From NCBI GenBank assembly GCA_903858115.1, contig CAIOHR010000096.1:1-64000 (forward strand): a stretch of 64,000 nt of DNA. The letters run 5' to 3'. A program made the translations under genes and the position numbers. The notes under the pieces are model-generated. The model was given only the letters and a program-made list of their open reading frames with translations, was not told the DNA's origin and did no database searches. This DNA is from an uncultured Pirellula sp. GTDB lineage: Bacteria; Planctomycetota; Planctomycetia; Pirellulales; Pirellulaceae. The first letter of the stretch is position 1. Each line of letters starts with the position of its first letter. This document shows positions 26,975 to 34,672 of this stretch, in pieces.

Positions 26975-27160
26975 TTGGGCAGGTCTTCTGACTTTCGGAA
27001 TGACCGTCCTCCACGCCTTCCCTCTCGCTCCAAACCGAGCAACTAGAAGTGGCCAATGTGGATTTCGTATCCGATTACAGCGGCGGGACCGCAACGGATT
27101 TGCACCGTTTTCCCTATTCTCCCAAGTCAGCAACAAGCTACCCGGGAACCCAAGTCCGAT
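26975..27160 (-). promoter_or_regulatory. Cobalamin (AdoCbl) riboswitch
   Basis: Read on the minus strand, this region shows the conserved core in order: AATAGGGAA, then ACGGTGCAAATCCGT, GCGGTCCCGCCGCTGTAATC, a variable arm with CCACTTC, GGGAAGGCG, and the closing AAGTCAGAAGACCTGCC. These match the B12-box and flanking helices of the Cobalamin riboswitch class. The 5' limit is approximate. It faces the DUF1559-cobQ-cobO-cobU-btuFCD-cbiB-cobD genes and would lower their expression when adenosylcobalamin is plentiful. Confidence 0.95.
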
Positions 27161-27250
27161 CACGAGAATATAGCCCCCTTCGTCGATTGTCAATCCTTTT
27201 GCGAGGTTGCGATGAGGGATCATAAGTGGGAGTATGTAGGGAAAAAACGA

Positions 27251-27424
27251 GCCACGGATTTTCACCGATCTCCACGGATTCGATCCAAGAACAAAGCACC
27301 AAGAACAAAGCACCAAGAACCTACTCGGCGGTTTAATCCGTGTTCCATCCGTATTTCATCCGTGGCTAAAAGGGTATTGGAAAAACCAGCCACGGATTTT
27401 CACCGATCTCCACGGATTCGATCC
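27251..27424. repeat. 36-bp direct repeats plus 14-bp tandem repeat
   Basis: A 36-base sequence beginning GCCACGGATTTTCACCGAT occurs identically at 27251-27286 and 27389-27424. Between them are two tandem copies of AAGAACAAAGCACC (27287-27314) with part of a third, and ATCCGTGGCT (27357-27366), the inverse of the repeat's start. The block lies between the riboswitch and miaA. It has the look of a dispersed non-coding repeat; I see no gene in it. Confidence 0.85.
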
Positions 27425-27628
27425 TACAGCTAAGTGAGTCGTTGACCGCTCCGTCGGTCATTCCTGAAGATACGAGATTGGATAACGGAAAAGAACGAAA
27501 GAAAACGAAAAAGTGAGGATGCAAGAATCTCAAGACACGAAACTCTTATTTTTTCTCCTCTTTCCGTTTCTTTCGGCTAACGGCTTTTCAGTTAAATGCA
27601 AACAGAGACAATTGCAATCGTCGTTATT

Positions 27629-28600
27629 TCATACGCAGGTTGCTGCAACAGACTCGGCATGTGCAGGTAATTCGCTCGCGTCTCGAATGGGCAATCGCAC
27701 TAAGTCGGGCATGGAACGGAACCACATCTCTTGTCGACGCACGAACTGACGCGTGTGTGCCTTCACTTGGTCGATCATCATGGCTTCTCCAATACTGCCA
27801 TTCATGAACTCCAACGGCTCTTTATAACCAACAGCTTGAGACGCAGTTCGCCCGAGTTTCCCAAACTTTTCGACCAAGCTTTGTACTTCGTCGAGAAGCC
27901 CAAGTCGAAACATGTCTTCTACTCTTTCATTCACGCGAGCATGTAACGCCGAGCGTTCCCAAGCCAGCACGAAAGCCTTGCAACTCGAAGGCATCTTCAG
28001 ACGTTCGAATTGCGTTTGCAAATGACTCAAAGGGATTCCAGTCGCACGAACTACTTCCAACGCACGCGTCATTCGTCGTACATCGTTCGGTAGTATTTTG
28101 TGGGCAGATAATGGGTCGGCTTGTTCCAAGCGTCGACGCAGGCTCTCAACGCCGAAAATTTGGACATCTTCTTCGACCTGTTGACGAAACTCCCAATCGG
28201 CGGGCGGGCCCAAAAACATGCCACAAAACAGGCTCTTTAAATAAAGAGGCGTTCCTCCCACGAGAAGAACGCGTTTGCCACGGCCTCGGATCTCGGCAGC
28301 CTTGGCGTGCGCATCCAGCACGAATTGAGATACGCTGTAGTCTTCAATAGGGTCCACTAAGTCGATGAGATGGTGCGGAACCGCTTCCCGCTGGGCAGAG
28401 GAAGGCTTTGCTGTACCGATATCCATGCCACGATAAACGGCCATAGAATCGACGGACAAAATCTCCGCGTTGGTCCGCGTGGCAAGCTCAATTGCCATTG
28501 AACTCTTGCCAGAAGCCGTTGGGCCAGTGAGGTAAATCGCGTCTTCCAAAGGAGGGCGGATCCACTCAAGTTGCTGTTGGTTTGTAAATCCAGGGATCAT
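27629..28600 (-). CDS. miaA: tRNA dimethylallyltransferase
   Basis: 323 residues from ATG 28600; a TTG at 28621 would add seven. MiaA transfers the dimethylallyl group to N6 of A37 in tRNAs reading UNN codons. Motifs: P-loop GPTASGKSS, DSMAVYRGMDIGTAKP, HHLIDLVDP, GGTPLYLKSL, and the C-terminal VGYKEPLEF and RQFVRRQEMWFR. Length is normal. It is transcribed away from the hisE-hisG pair. No hfq or mutL homologue is next to it. Confidence 0.95.
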   Translation of the reverse strand: MIPGFTNQQQLEWIRPPLEDAIYLTGPTASGKSSMAIELATRTNAEILSVDSMAVYRGMDIGTAKPSSAQREAVPHHLIDLVDPIEDYSVSQFVLDAHAKAAEIRGRGKRVLLVGGTPLYLKSLFCGMFLGPPADWEFRQQVEEDVQIFGVESLRRRLEQADPLSAHKILPNDVRRMTRALEVVRATGIPLSHLQTQFERLKMPSSCKAFVLAWERSALHARVNERVEDMFRLGLLDEVQSLVEKFGKLGRTASQAVGYKEPLEFMNGSIGEAMMIDQVKAHTRQFVRRQEMWFRSMPDLVRLPIRDASELPAHAESVAATCV

Positions 28601-28753
28601 TTGGCGTCTAGGAATCGACAAAAAGAAGGTGTGGATTTAGGATTGAGCTATTCGTTGGGAAACCCGTATCTCCCGACTCCATGGTACTTTATCTCCATGG
28701 GAAGGGGCCAGACCTGCCTCCGCTTTTTACTCTCCGAACGATTTTTCCAACGT

Positions 28754-29092
28754 ATGGCTGACGATATCCTGGACCGGCTGATGTCACAATTGCATCAGCG
28801 AGTCTCTGATCTACCCGAAGGATCTTACACGACCAAACTTGTTCGAGGTGGAATTACCAAAATAGCGGAAAAAATCCTCGAAGAAGCGCACGAGGTGATC
28901 GAGGCGGCTGGAGAGCCCGAAGAAGCTGGAAAACTCCACACCATACGAGAATCAGCCGACGTTTTGTACCATCTTTGGGTTTTGCTAGCCACTCGCGGAA
29001 TCACCGTAGACGACATCCGGAACGAACTGCTCCGCCGCGAAGGTGTCTCTGGCTTGGAAGAAAAACGGAATCGACGGGAGGTATCATCGTGA
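28754..29092 (+). CDS. hisE: Phosphoribosyl-ATP pyrophosphatase
   Basis: 112 residues from ATG 28754. All-alpha MazG-like HisE enzyme that hydrolyses PR-ATP to PR-AMP, step 2 of histidine synthesis. Visible motifs are GSYTTKL, KIAEKILEEAHEVIEAA with the metal-binding glutamates, and ESADVLYHLWVLLA. It overlaps hisG by four bases (GTGA, 29089-29092). The pair thus encodes the first two steps in reverse gene order; hisI is not in the window. Confidence 0.93.
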   Translation: MADDILDRLMSQLHQRVSDLPEGSYTTKLVRGGITKIAEKILEEAHEVIEAAGEPEEAGKLHTIRESADVLYHLWVLLATRGITVDDIRNELLRREGVSGLEEKRNRREVSS

Positions 29093-29952
29093 CATTCGCT
29101 AACAACCAACTTCGTATCGGCGTCCCCAGCAAAGGGAGACTCAGCGAATTAGCAACAGAATTACTTCTACAGGCTGGGCTCAATTTTCGTCGCCAAGACC
29201 GTTCGTTATTCGCGAGGGTTAGTAGTATTCCTGCGGACATCACGTTCCTCAGGACAGATGATATTCCGACACTTTGCGCCGAGGGAGCGATCGACCTTGG
29301 CATTACAGGTAGCGACTTGGTCGAAGAGGCTGGAGCGGAAGTCATTCGACGCATGAACCTCGGAGTTGGCCGTTGCCGGCTTTCGATGTGCGTTCCGATC
29401 GACTCACCTATTCATTCCCCCGCCGATCTGAAAGGCAAACGGATTGCCACGAGCTTTCCCAACGTGACGGAACGATTTCTCCAACAGCACCAAACGTCCG
29501 TTCATCTAGTTCGCTTGAATGGTTCGGTAGAGATTATGGTTTCGCTCGGCATTGCCGATGCCATTGTCGATTTGGTCGAAACGGGCAGCACTCTGGCGGC
29601 AAACAATCTTCGAATACTCACCGACATCGGAACGTATGAAACCATCTTGATTCAAAGCCCGTCTTGTAGGGATTTGCAAACGGCGGATCGGATTGTTCGT
29701 CGCTTAGAAGGGGTGGTCATTGCGAGAGACTATTCTTTGTTGGAATACAATGTTCCGCACGATAAGCTCGCAGATGCAGAAGCGGTAACACCAGGCTTCA
29801 CATCGCCCACCGTTACAAGCCTTGAAGATGCCGCATGGTATGCGGTGCGTGCTATGGTGAAGAGTAAAGATGTCATCAGCATCATGGAGAAACTGGAATG
29901 TCTCGGTGCGAAAGCGATCTTGGAAACGTCCATCAACAACTGCAGACTCTAG
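29089..29952 (+). CDS. hisG: ATP phosphoribosyltransferase, long form
   Basis: 287 residues from GTG 29089, which has a strong SD (GGGAGG) and overlaps the hisE stop. HisG starts histidine synthesis by joining ATP and PRPP. The catalytic part contains GVPSKGRLSE, DLGITGSDLVEE, ATSFPNVTERF, and the PRPP loop GIADAIVDLVETGSTL. The last 75 residues form the regulatory C-terminal domain of the long, HisZ-independent, histidine-inhibited form. No HisZ-like gene is present nearby, consistent with this. Confidence 0.94.
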   Translation: MTFANNQLRIGVPSKGRLSELATELLLQAGLNFRRQDRSLFARVSSIPADITFLRTDDIPTLCAEGAIDLGITGSDLVEEAGAEVIRRMNLGVGRCRLSMCVPIDSPIHSPADLKGKRIATSFPNVTERFLQQHQTSVHLVRLNGSVEIMVSLGIADAIVDLVETGSTLAANNLRILTDIGTYETILIQSPSCRDLQTADRIVRRLEGVVIARDYSLLEYNVPHDKLADAEAVTPGFTSPTVTSLEDAAWYAVRAMVKSKDVISIMEKLECLGAKAILETSINNCRL

Positions 29953-30041
29953 ACTATTCGACGGCGAATATCGACGAACAAGGTTACTGTATTCGAACTT
30001 TGCCAAGCTGTGCTTGGCGAAAAGCTCGGTGTTGTGAATCC

Positions 30042-30260
30042 ATGCTGACGATCCGCGTTCATCTAGACGCCATGGGACCGGAGAATGGACCGCTCTACGT
30101 TCGACCCTGCAGTCATCGATTCGGGAAACCGCGAGAAGAATCGAGTGCGATCGCGGCAAGCGAAGGCAAACCAATCTACTGCGACCAAGGTAGCGTTATG
30201 TTGATGCGACCATTGTTGAGTCACTCGTCTATCGGCTGCATGCCAACCATCCGACCGTCT
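30042..30260 (+). pseudogene. Remnant of a phytanoyl-CoA dioxygenase-like gene
   Basis: Translation of this stretch gives TIRVHLDAMGPENGPLYVRP, then CSHRFGKP and later GSVMLMRPLLSHSS. This is the pattern of the second half of PhyH-type Fe(II)/2-oxoglutarate oxygenases (L-D-x-x-x-x-ENGPL, P-x-SHR-x-G, G-x-x-x-x-x-PLLxHSS with the distal iron-binding His). The first half with the HxD motif and a normal end are missing. A trace of the N-terminal part (IDEQGYC) lies just upstream in the same frame. It is best read as a decayed gene. Confidence 0.45.
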
Positions 30261-30263
30261 AAA

Positions 30264-30300
30264 AAGAAAAACAGCCCTGAACAAGTCAGGGCTGTTTTTT
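30264..30300 (-). terminator. Rho-independent terminator of nrdJ
   Basis: On the minus strand the stem ACAGCCCTGA/TCAGGGCTGT with a five-base loop is followed by TTTTTCTTTTT, 27 bases after the nrdJ stop. The plus strand also has a T-run after the same stem, so the element could act in both directions. Confidence 0.93.
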
Positions 30301-30326
30301 CTCATCCTATTCTTTAATCGATCGGC

Positions 30327-33300
30327 TTAGCTACATCCGAGGCTGTTACCGCAGTTGTGACAGAGGTAACAATTCCCGTTTCGCACCGTGATGGAACCGC
30401 AGTTGTCGCAGCTCGGTGCGTCACCTTGGAAGCTTGCGAACTGAGAATCACGAGACTCTGTCTTTCCAGCAATACTCATTGGAGCAGACGATGTCGTCTT
30501 GCGCGGCGGCGTCTCTCGCGGTGCTGTTGTATCCGTCAACCGGGATTGTATCGATTCGAATCCAACATACTTCGCTTGGGTGTACGAGCTGGTGGATGGA
30601 GCGACTGGTGCCTCGGCTCCGTTACCATTGACCTGCGTAGGAGCAGGGGCTGGCTTCGATACCGCTGATGCCGACTCTTGCTTTGCTTTGTGCTCGTCGC
30701 GGTAGCTATCCAGGAACGTAAGTCCCAACCAACGGAAGATATAGTCGACCAAGCTCTTGGCGATACGAATATCTGGGTTGGTGGTGTGGCCCATCGGCTC
30801 GAACCGAGTATGGCTAAACTTGTTGACTAGCACCTCCAATGGCACGCCGTACTGAAGTGCGATCGATGTCGAGGTACCAAAACTGTCCATCAAGCCGCCA
30901 ACAGTGCTACCTTCTTTGGCCATGGTAATAAACACTTCTCCTGGACGACCGTCAGGATACAGACCGACGCTGATGTAGCCTTCATGCCCAGCAATGCTGA
31001 ACTTGTGAGTCACCGAGTTGCGAGTGTCTGGCAATCGTTCGCGGCGAGGCTTGTAAACGACTTTCTCAACAATCTTGGCTGCGGCAGCTTCTTCAGCCTT
31101 CTTGCCTTCGGACTTTGTTGATAGCGGTTGGCTCTGCTTCGAACCGTCTCGATAGATAGCGATCGCTTTCAGTCCGAGTTCCCAGCCCCAGAAGTATGCG
31201 CTGGCAATATCTTCGACGGTGCTATCCTTGGGCATGTTCACCGTCTTGCTGATAGCACCCGACAAGAATGGTTGTGCAGCAGCCATCATTTCTACGTGAG
31301 CTTGCCAGCGAATGCTTCGAGTACCATTCGCAGGGGTAAATGCACAATCGAATACTGGAAGATGTTCCGTCTTGAGATAAGGAGCCCCTTCGATCGTATC
31401 TTTCTCGCTGATGTGTTTTTCGATCGCAACAATTTGATCTTCGGTGTAACCGAGAGTCCGAAGACCGAGGTCAACAGATTTGTTGAGAATCTTCAGCATA
31501 CCGCCACCAGCGAGTTGCTTGTACTTGACCAATGCAATGTCAGGCTCGATACCTGTCGTGTCGCAATCCATCATGAAACTGATGGTACCGGTCGGCGCCA
31601 AAACGGTCGCTTGGGCGTTTCGGAATCCATTGCGATGGCCAGCTTCCAGAACGCGATCCCAGAGGTTTCTCGCTGCCTCTTTCAAGTAGCCTGGTCCTCG
31701 ATCATCGATTTGCTCTACCGCGTTGCGATGCATTTGCATGACTCGCATCATCGGTTCCGCATTGTCGTCGAATTCGGCAAACGGACCAACTACTCCAGCA
31801 ATTTCCGCACTCGTTAGATTGGCTGCACCATGCAAAAGAGCAGTGATAGCTCCGCAAAGTCCATGTGCCTCAGGGGAGTCGTAAGGAGCCGCAGTGGTCA
31901 TCGCCAACGAACCCAAATTCGAATACCCCAATCCGAGCGGACGGAACAAATGGCTATTGTGAGCGATTCGATCCGTAGGATAGCTCGCATGATCCACCAA
32001 AATTTCTTGGGCGATCAAAAAGATTCGGCAAGCGGCTGTAAAACCATCCGCATCGAATGTTCCGTCTTCTTTTCGGAATTTCATGAGGTTGATGGAAGCC
32101 AGATTGCAAGCGGTGTTATCTAGGAACATGTATTCCGAGCAAGGGTTGCTCGCGTTGATTCGGCCGCTGTTCGGACACGTGTGCCACTTGTTGATGGTCG
32201 TGTCGTACTGAACGCCAGGATCTCCGCAGTGCCATGCGCAATCTGCCATTCTGTTCAATACATCGCGCGCTTGATAGGTCGGCGGTTCGGTGTCGCTCTT
32301 GTCGCTGACCCATCGTGTCTTCCACGACTTGTTCTCGGCGACGGCAGACATGAACTCGTCCGTTACTCGGACGGAAAGGTTTGCGTTTTGGAACATGACA
32401 GACGAGTAAGCTTCGCCATTGAAGTTGGATTCGTAGCCTTCGCGAATCAACGCATGCGCTTTTTGCTCTTCCTTCCATTTGCACTCGATGAATTCCATCA
32501 CATCTGGGTGCCAAACTTTGATCGATTGCATTTTTGCAGCGCGGCGGGTTTTGCCACCAGACTTCACGACGGCAGCGATTTGATCGTAGACACGCATGAA
32601 GGAAAGAGGACCACTCGGTTTGCCGCCACCCGACAATTTTTCTCGGCTGCTGCGAATCGTCGAGAGATCCGTACCTGTACCGGATCCGAACTTGAACAGC
32701 ATGGCCTCGCTCGTTGCAAGACGCATGATGTCTTCCATGTTGTCGCCAACGCTTTGGATAAAGCAGGCCGAGCCTTGTGGGTACTCGTAAGGGTTTTCAG
32801 GTTGCTCCACTTGCCCAGTCGCCACATTGTAGTGCCAGTTGCACTTGGCGCCGGAAACATCGTACTGTTGGTGGAGACCTACATTGAACCAAACAGGTGA
32901 GTTAAAGGAGCCCACTTGGTGAAGGCACAGCCAAGTTAGTTCGCGATAAAAACGCTCTCCGTCCTCTGGAGTGTCGAAATAACCGTCCGCGATTCCCCAA
33001 TCGGCCATCGTCCGTGTTACACGATGGATCAATTGCCGAACGGAGTTTTCTCTTTCCTTTGGGTTGGTAGGGTCACCGTAAAAGTACTTGCTGACCACGA
33101 CATTGGTTGCCAATTGGCTCCAGTCCGCAGGGATTTCGCAATTGGTTTGTTCGAAAAGTGCCTTGCCGCTTTCATCCTTGATGGCGGCGCTGCGAAGCTC
33201 CCATTGAACCGTGTCAAATGGGTCTGCAACTTCCGTCGGGCAAAAACGAGACTCGATTTTCAGTCCACTTCGATCGCCCCTAGCTTCATGCGTCGTTTGT

Positions 33301-33341
33301 GATTTGCTACGACGCTCCCGACCCATTTCTACAACTGCCAT
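30327..33341 (-). CDS. nrdJ: Adenosylcobalamin-dependent ribonucleotide reductase
   Basis: 1004 residues from ATG 33341, which has a good SD (AAGGAG). Class II enzyme that reduces ribonucleotides using AdoCbl to generate the thiyl radical. Typical features: NSPVWFNVG, the active-site NPCSEY with Cys401 and following NTACNLASINL, ATVLAPTGTISFMMDCDTTGIEP in the centre (seen in parts), and a long C-terminal part with a DUF-like KFSIAGHEGYISVGLYPDG domain. It ends in a zinc-ribbon-like CDNCG...CYLCHNCG tail, which may carry the redox cysteines. It lies 3 kb from the cobalamin operon. No NrdR box or B12 riboswitch is evident upstream. Confidence 0.96.
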   Translation of the reverse strand: MAVVEMGRERRSKSQTTHEARGDRSGLKIESRFCPTEVADPFDTVQWELRSAAIKDESGKALFEQTNCEIPADWSQLATNVVVSKYFYGDPTNPKERENSVRQLIHRVTRTMADWGIADGYFDTPEDGERFYRELTWLCLHQVGSFNSPVWFNVGLHQQYDVSGAKCNWHYNVATGQVEQPENPYEYPQGSACFIQSVGDNMEDIMRLATSEAMLFKFGSGTGTDLSTIRSSREKLSGGGKPSGPLSFMRVYDQIAAVVKSGGKTRRAAKMQSIKVWHPDVMEFIECKWKEEQKAHALIREGYESNFNGEAYSSVMFQNANLSVRVTDEFMSAVAENKSWKTRWVSDKSDTEPPTYQARDVLNRMADCAWHCGDPGVQYDTTINKWHTCPNSGRINASNPCSEYMFLDNTACNLASINLMKFRKEDGTFDADGFTAACRIFLIAQEILVDHASYPTDRIAHNSHLFRPLGLGYSNLGSLAMTTAAPYDSPEAHGLCGAITALLHGAANLTSAEIAGVVGPFAEFDDNAEPMMRVMQMHRNAVEQIDDRGPGYLKEAARNLWDRVLEAGHRNGFRNAQATVLAPTGTISFMMDCDTTGIEPDIALVKYKQLAGGGMLKILNKSVDLGLRTLGYTEDQIVAIEKHISEKDTIEGAPYLKTEHLPVFDCAFTPANGTRSIRWQAHVEMMAAAQPFLSGAISKTVNMPKDSTVEDIASAYFWGWELGLKAIAIYRDGSKQSQPLSTKSEGKKAEEAAAAKIVEKVVYKPRRERLPDTRNSVTHKFSIAGHEGYISVGLYPDGRPGEVFITMAKEGSTVGGLMDSFGTSTSIALQYGVPLEVLVNKFSHTRFEPMGHTTNPDIRIAKSLVDYIFRWLGLTFLDSYRDEHKAKQESASAVSKPAPAPTQVNGNGAEAPVAPSTSSYTQAKYVGFESIQSRLTDTTAPRETPPRKTTSSAPMSIAGKTESRDSQFASFQGDAPSCDNCGSITVRNGNCYLCHNCGNSLGCS

Positions 33342-33991
33342 ACTCGTGCGACTCCTTCGAGATTCCAATAAATGAGGCTGTTAGTGAGGCAAGCTATACC
33401 GACCAAATAGAATCGTTGAGCTGCCCTGCTACACCAATGAGAAAACTTCCGATGCGACCTCGGGTTTCGTACCCTAACCAAAGCTTCCGACGCCGATTTC
33501 GGTCCACTTTCCACGGTCGAAAAGGAAAGATTTCCGAACACCCAAATTTGCGGCCAACCACTATAGGTAGTATCCAAAGTGATTGCATGCACAACATGTT
33601 GCGTCATTTCAGCTTCAGTGTAGCGATTCGTGAAGCGATGTCAAACTTTTCAATACGCTCTTCCTAAAGGCTTTGAGGGCATTGATTTGGGAGCGATCTA
33701 GGAATGTGTCGTCGAGTTGATTTGCCCGGCGTTCATTCTCCTTAAACCATTCCCAATATTAGGTTTACAAGAATGTGCACGATTTCGGTGACACGTCTGG
33801 TCACTGTGAAGAAAAAGAGAAAATTCTTTTTCACCTACTTAGGGGGGATAGTCCCATGGGTGACTACCAAGATTCCTTTACCACGGCGTCTACCAATTTC
33901 CGAGGCGCCTATCAATACTGTTCGGTTAGCCTCTGGTTTAGTCTAGTCCGGTCCTTCTCTTTGCTACCAGTCTCATCAACTTCTAATTCCC
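33342..33991. other. Divergent intergenic region, nrdJ / FHA gene
   Basis: About 650 bases without a supported gene; it must contain promoters for leftward nrdJ and for the rightward kinase block. A small hairpin GTGAC/GTCAC lies at 33788-33804. I looked for a cobalamin riboswitch and for NrdR boxes and saw neither. Short open frames on both strands look random. Confidence 0.4.
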
Positions 33992-34573
33992 ATGACAGCT
34001 ACGAAGATTCTATGGATTGATGGTGTCGGCAGTTTTGCTTTGTGCGATTCCCAGGAGATCACGATTGGGCAAGCTTTCCCTGGCAATTCTGTGGATCTAG
34101 CCATTCGCGGAGACATCAGCCGAAACGCGGCTGTCATTCAGCGGGTCGGGGAGGATCATGTGCTGCAACCAACTCAGACCGTCGAATTCGCAGGTACACC
34201 GACAGATCGCCCCGTACTTCTTGCGGACGGCATGAAATTCAGCCTTGGTCGGGTTGAGCTGAAGTATACTCGGCCATCGAAACTGAGCGCTACGGCACGT
34301 TTAGAATTGATAGGAAACAATCGCTGGCAACCGCTGCTGACAGCAGCCATTTTGTTGGGTGAATCTTGCATTCTCGGAGCTGGGTCGGGTTGCCATATCC
34401 GATGTCCAGAATGGTCGGAGCAGGTCATGCTATTTCGGAACGGGGAGCAATGGTTTTGCCGGATTCCTGTAACGGCAAACGTAAAAATGAATGGCGAGAT
34501 CATCCGCGCCCCAGTACCGCTACAAGTTGGCCAAAGGATATGTGGCGATGAAATATCGATGATCTTGGAATAA
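33992..34573 (+). CDS. FHA-like domain protein
   Basis: 193 residues with the beta-strand pattern of forkhead-associated domains: TIGQAFPGNSVDLAIRGDISRNAAVIQR (read as strand-loop-strand with the S-R/N loop), later VKMNGEIIRAPVPLQVGQRI, which resembles the FHA end pattern LNG...L.GD.I. The second half seems to be another FHA-like unit (ILGAGSGCHIRCPEWSEQV). FHA domains bind phosphothreonine, and the next gene is a Ser/Thr kinase, so it may read that kinase's signal. No signal peptide or membrane segment. Confidence 0.6.
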   Translation: MTATKILWIDGVGSFALCDSQEITIGQAFPGNSVDLAIRGDISRNAAVIQRVGEDHVLQPTQTVEFAGTPTDRPVLLADGMKFSLGRVELKYTRPSKLSATARLELIGNNRWQPLLTAAILLGESCILGAGSGCHIRCPEWSEQVMLFRNGEQWFCRIPVTANVKMNGEIIRAPVPLQVGQRICGDEISMILE

Positions 34574-34672
34574 TCCCCAAGGTTTTGAACCCTACAACGA
34601 AAATGCACTCATATAGTAAATCCATGTAAGTTCGAATTAGCTCCGCCTATGAGCTAAAATGCAGGAAGTGCC

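Noticed and set aside
30264..30300. Terminator hairpin as a small regulatory RNA
   Set aside because: Its position behind nrdJ with a T-run on that strand explains it fully as a terminator.
33420..33500. Possible tRNA because of short stem-like pieces near GGGTTTCGTACCC
   Set aside because: No T-loop consensus, anticodon arm or acceptor stem could be assembled.
33342..33991. A second cobalamin riboswitch in front of nrdJ
   Set aside because: None of the core motifs seen at 26975-27160 is present on either strand here, and class II enzymes need B12 so repression by it would be unexpected.
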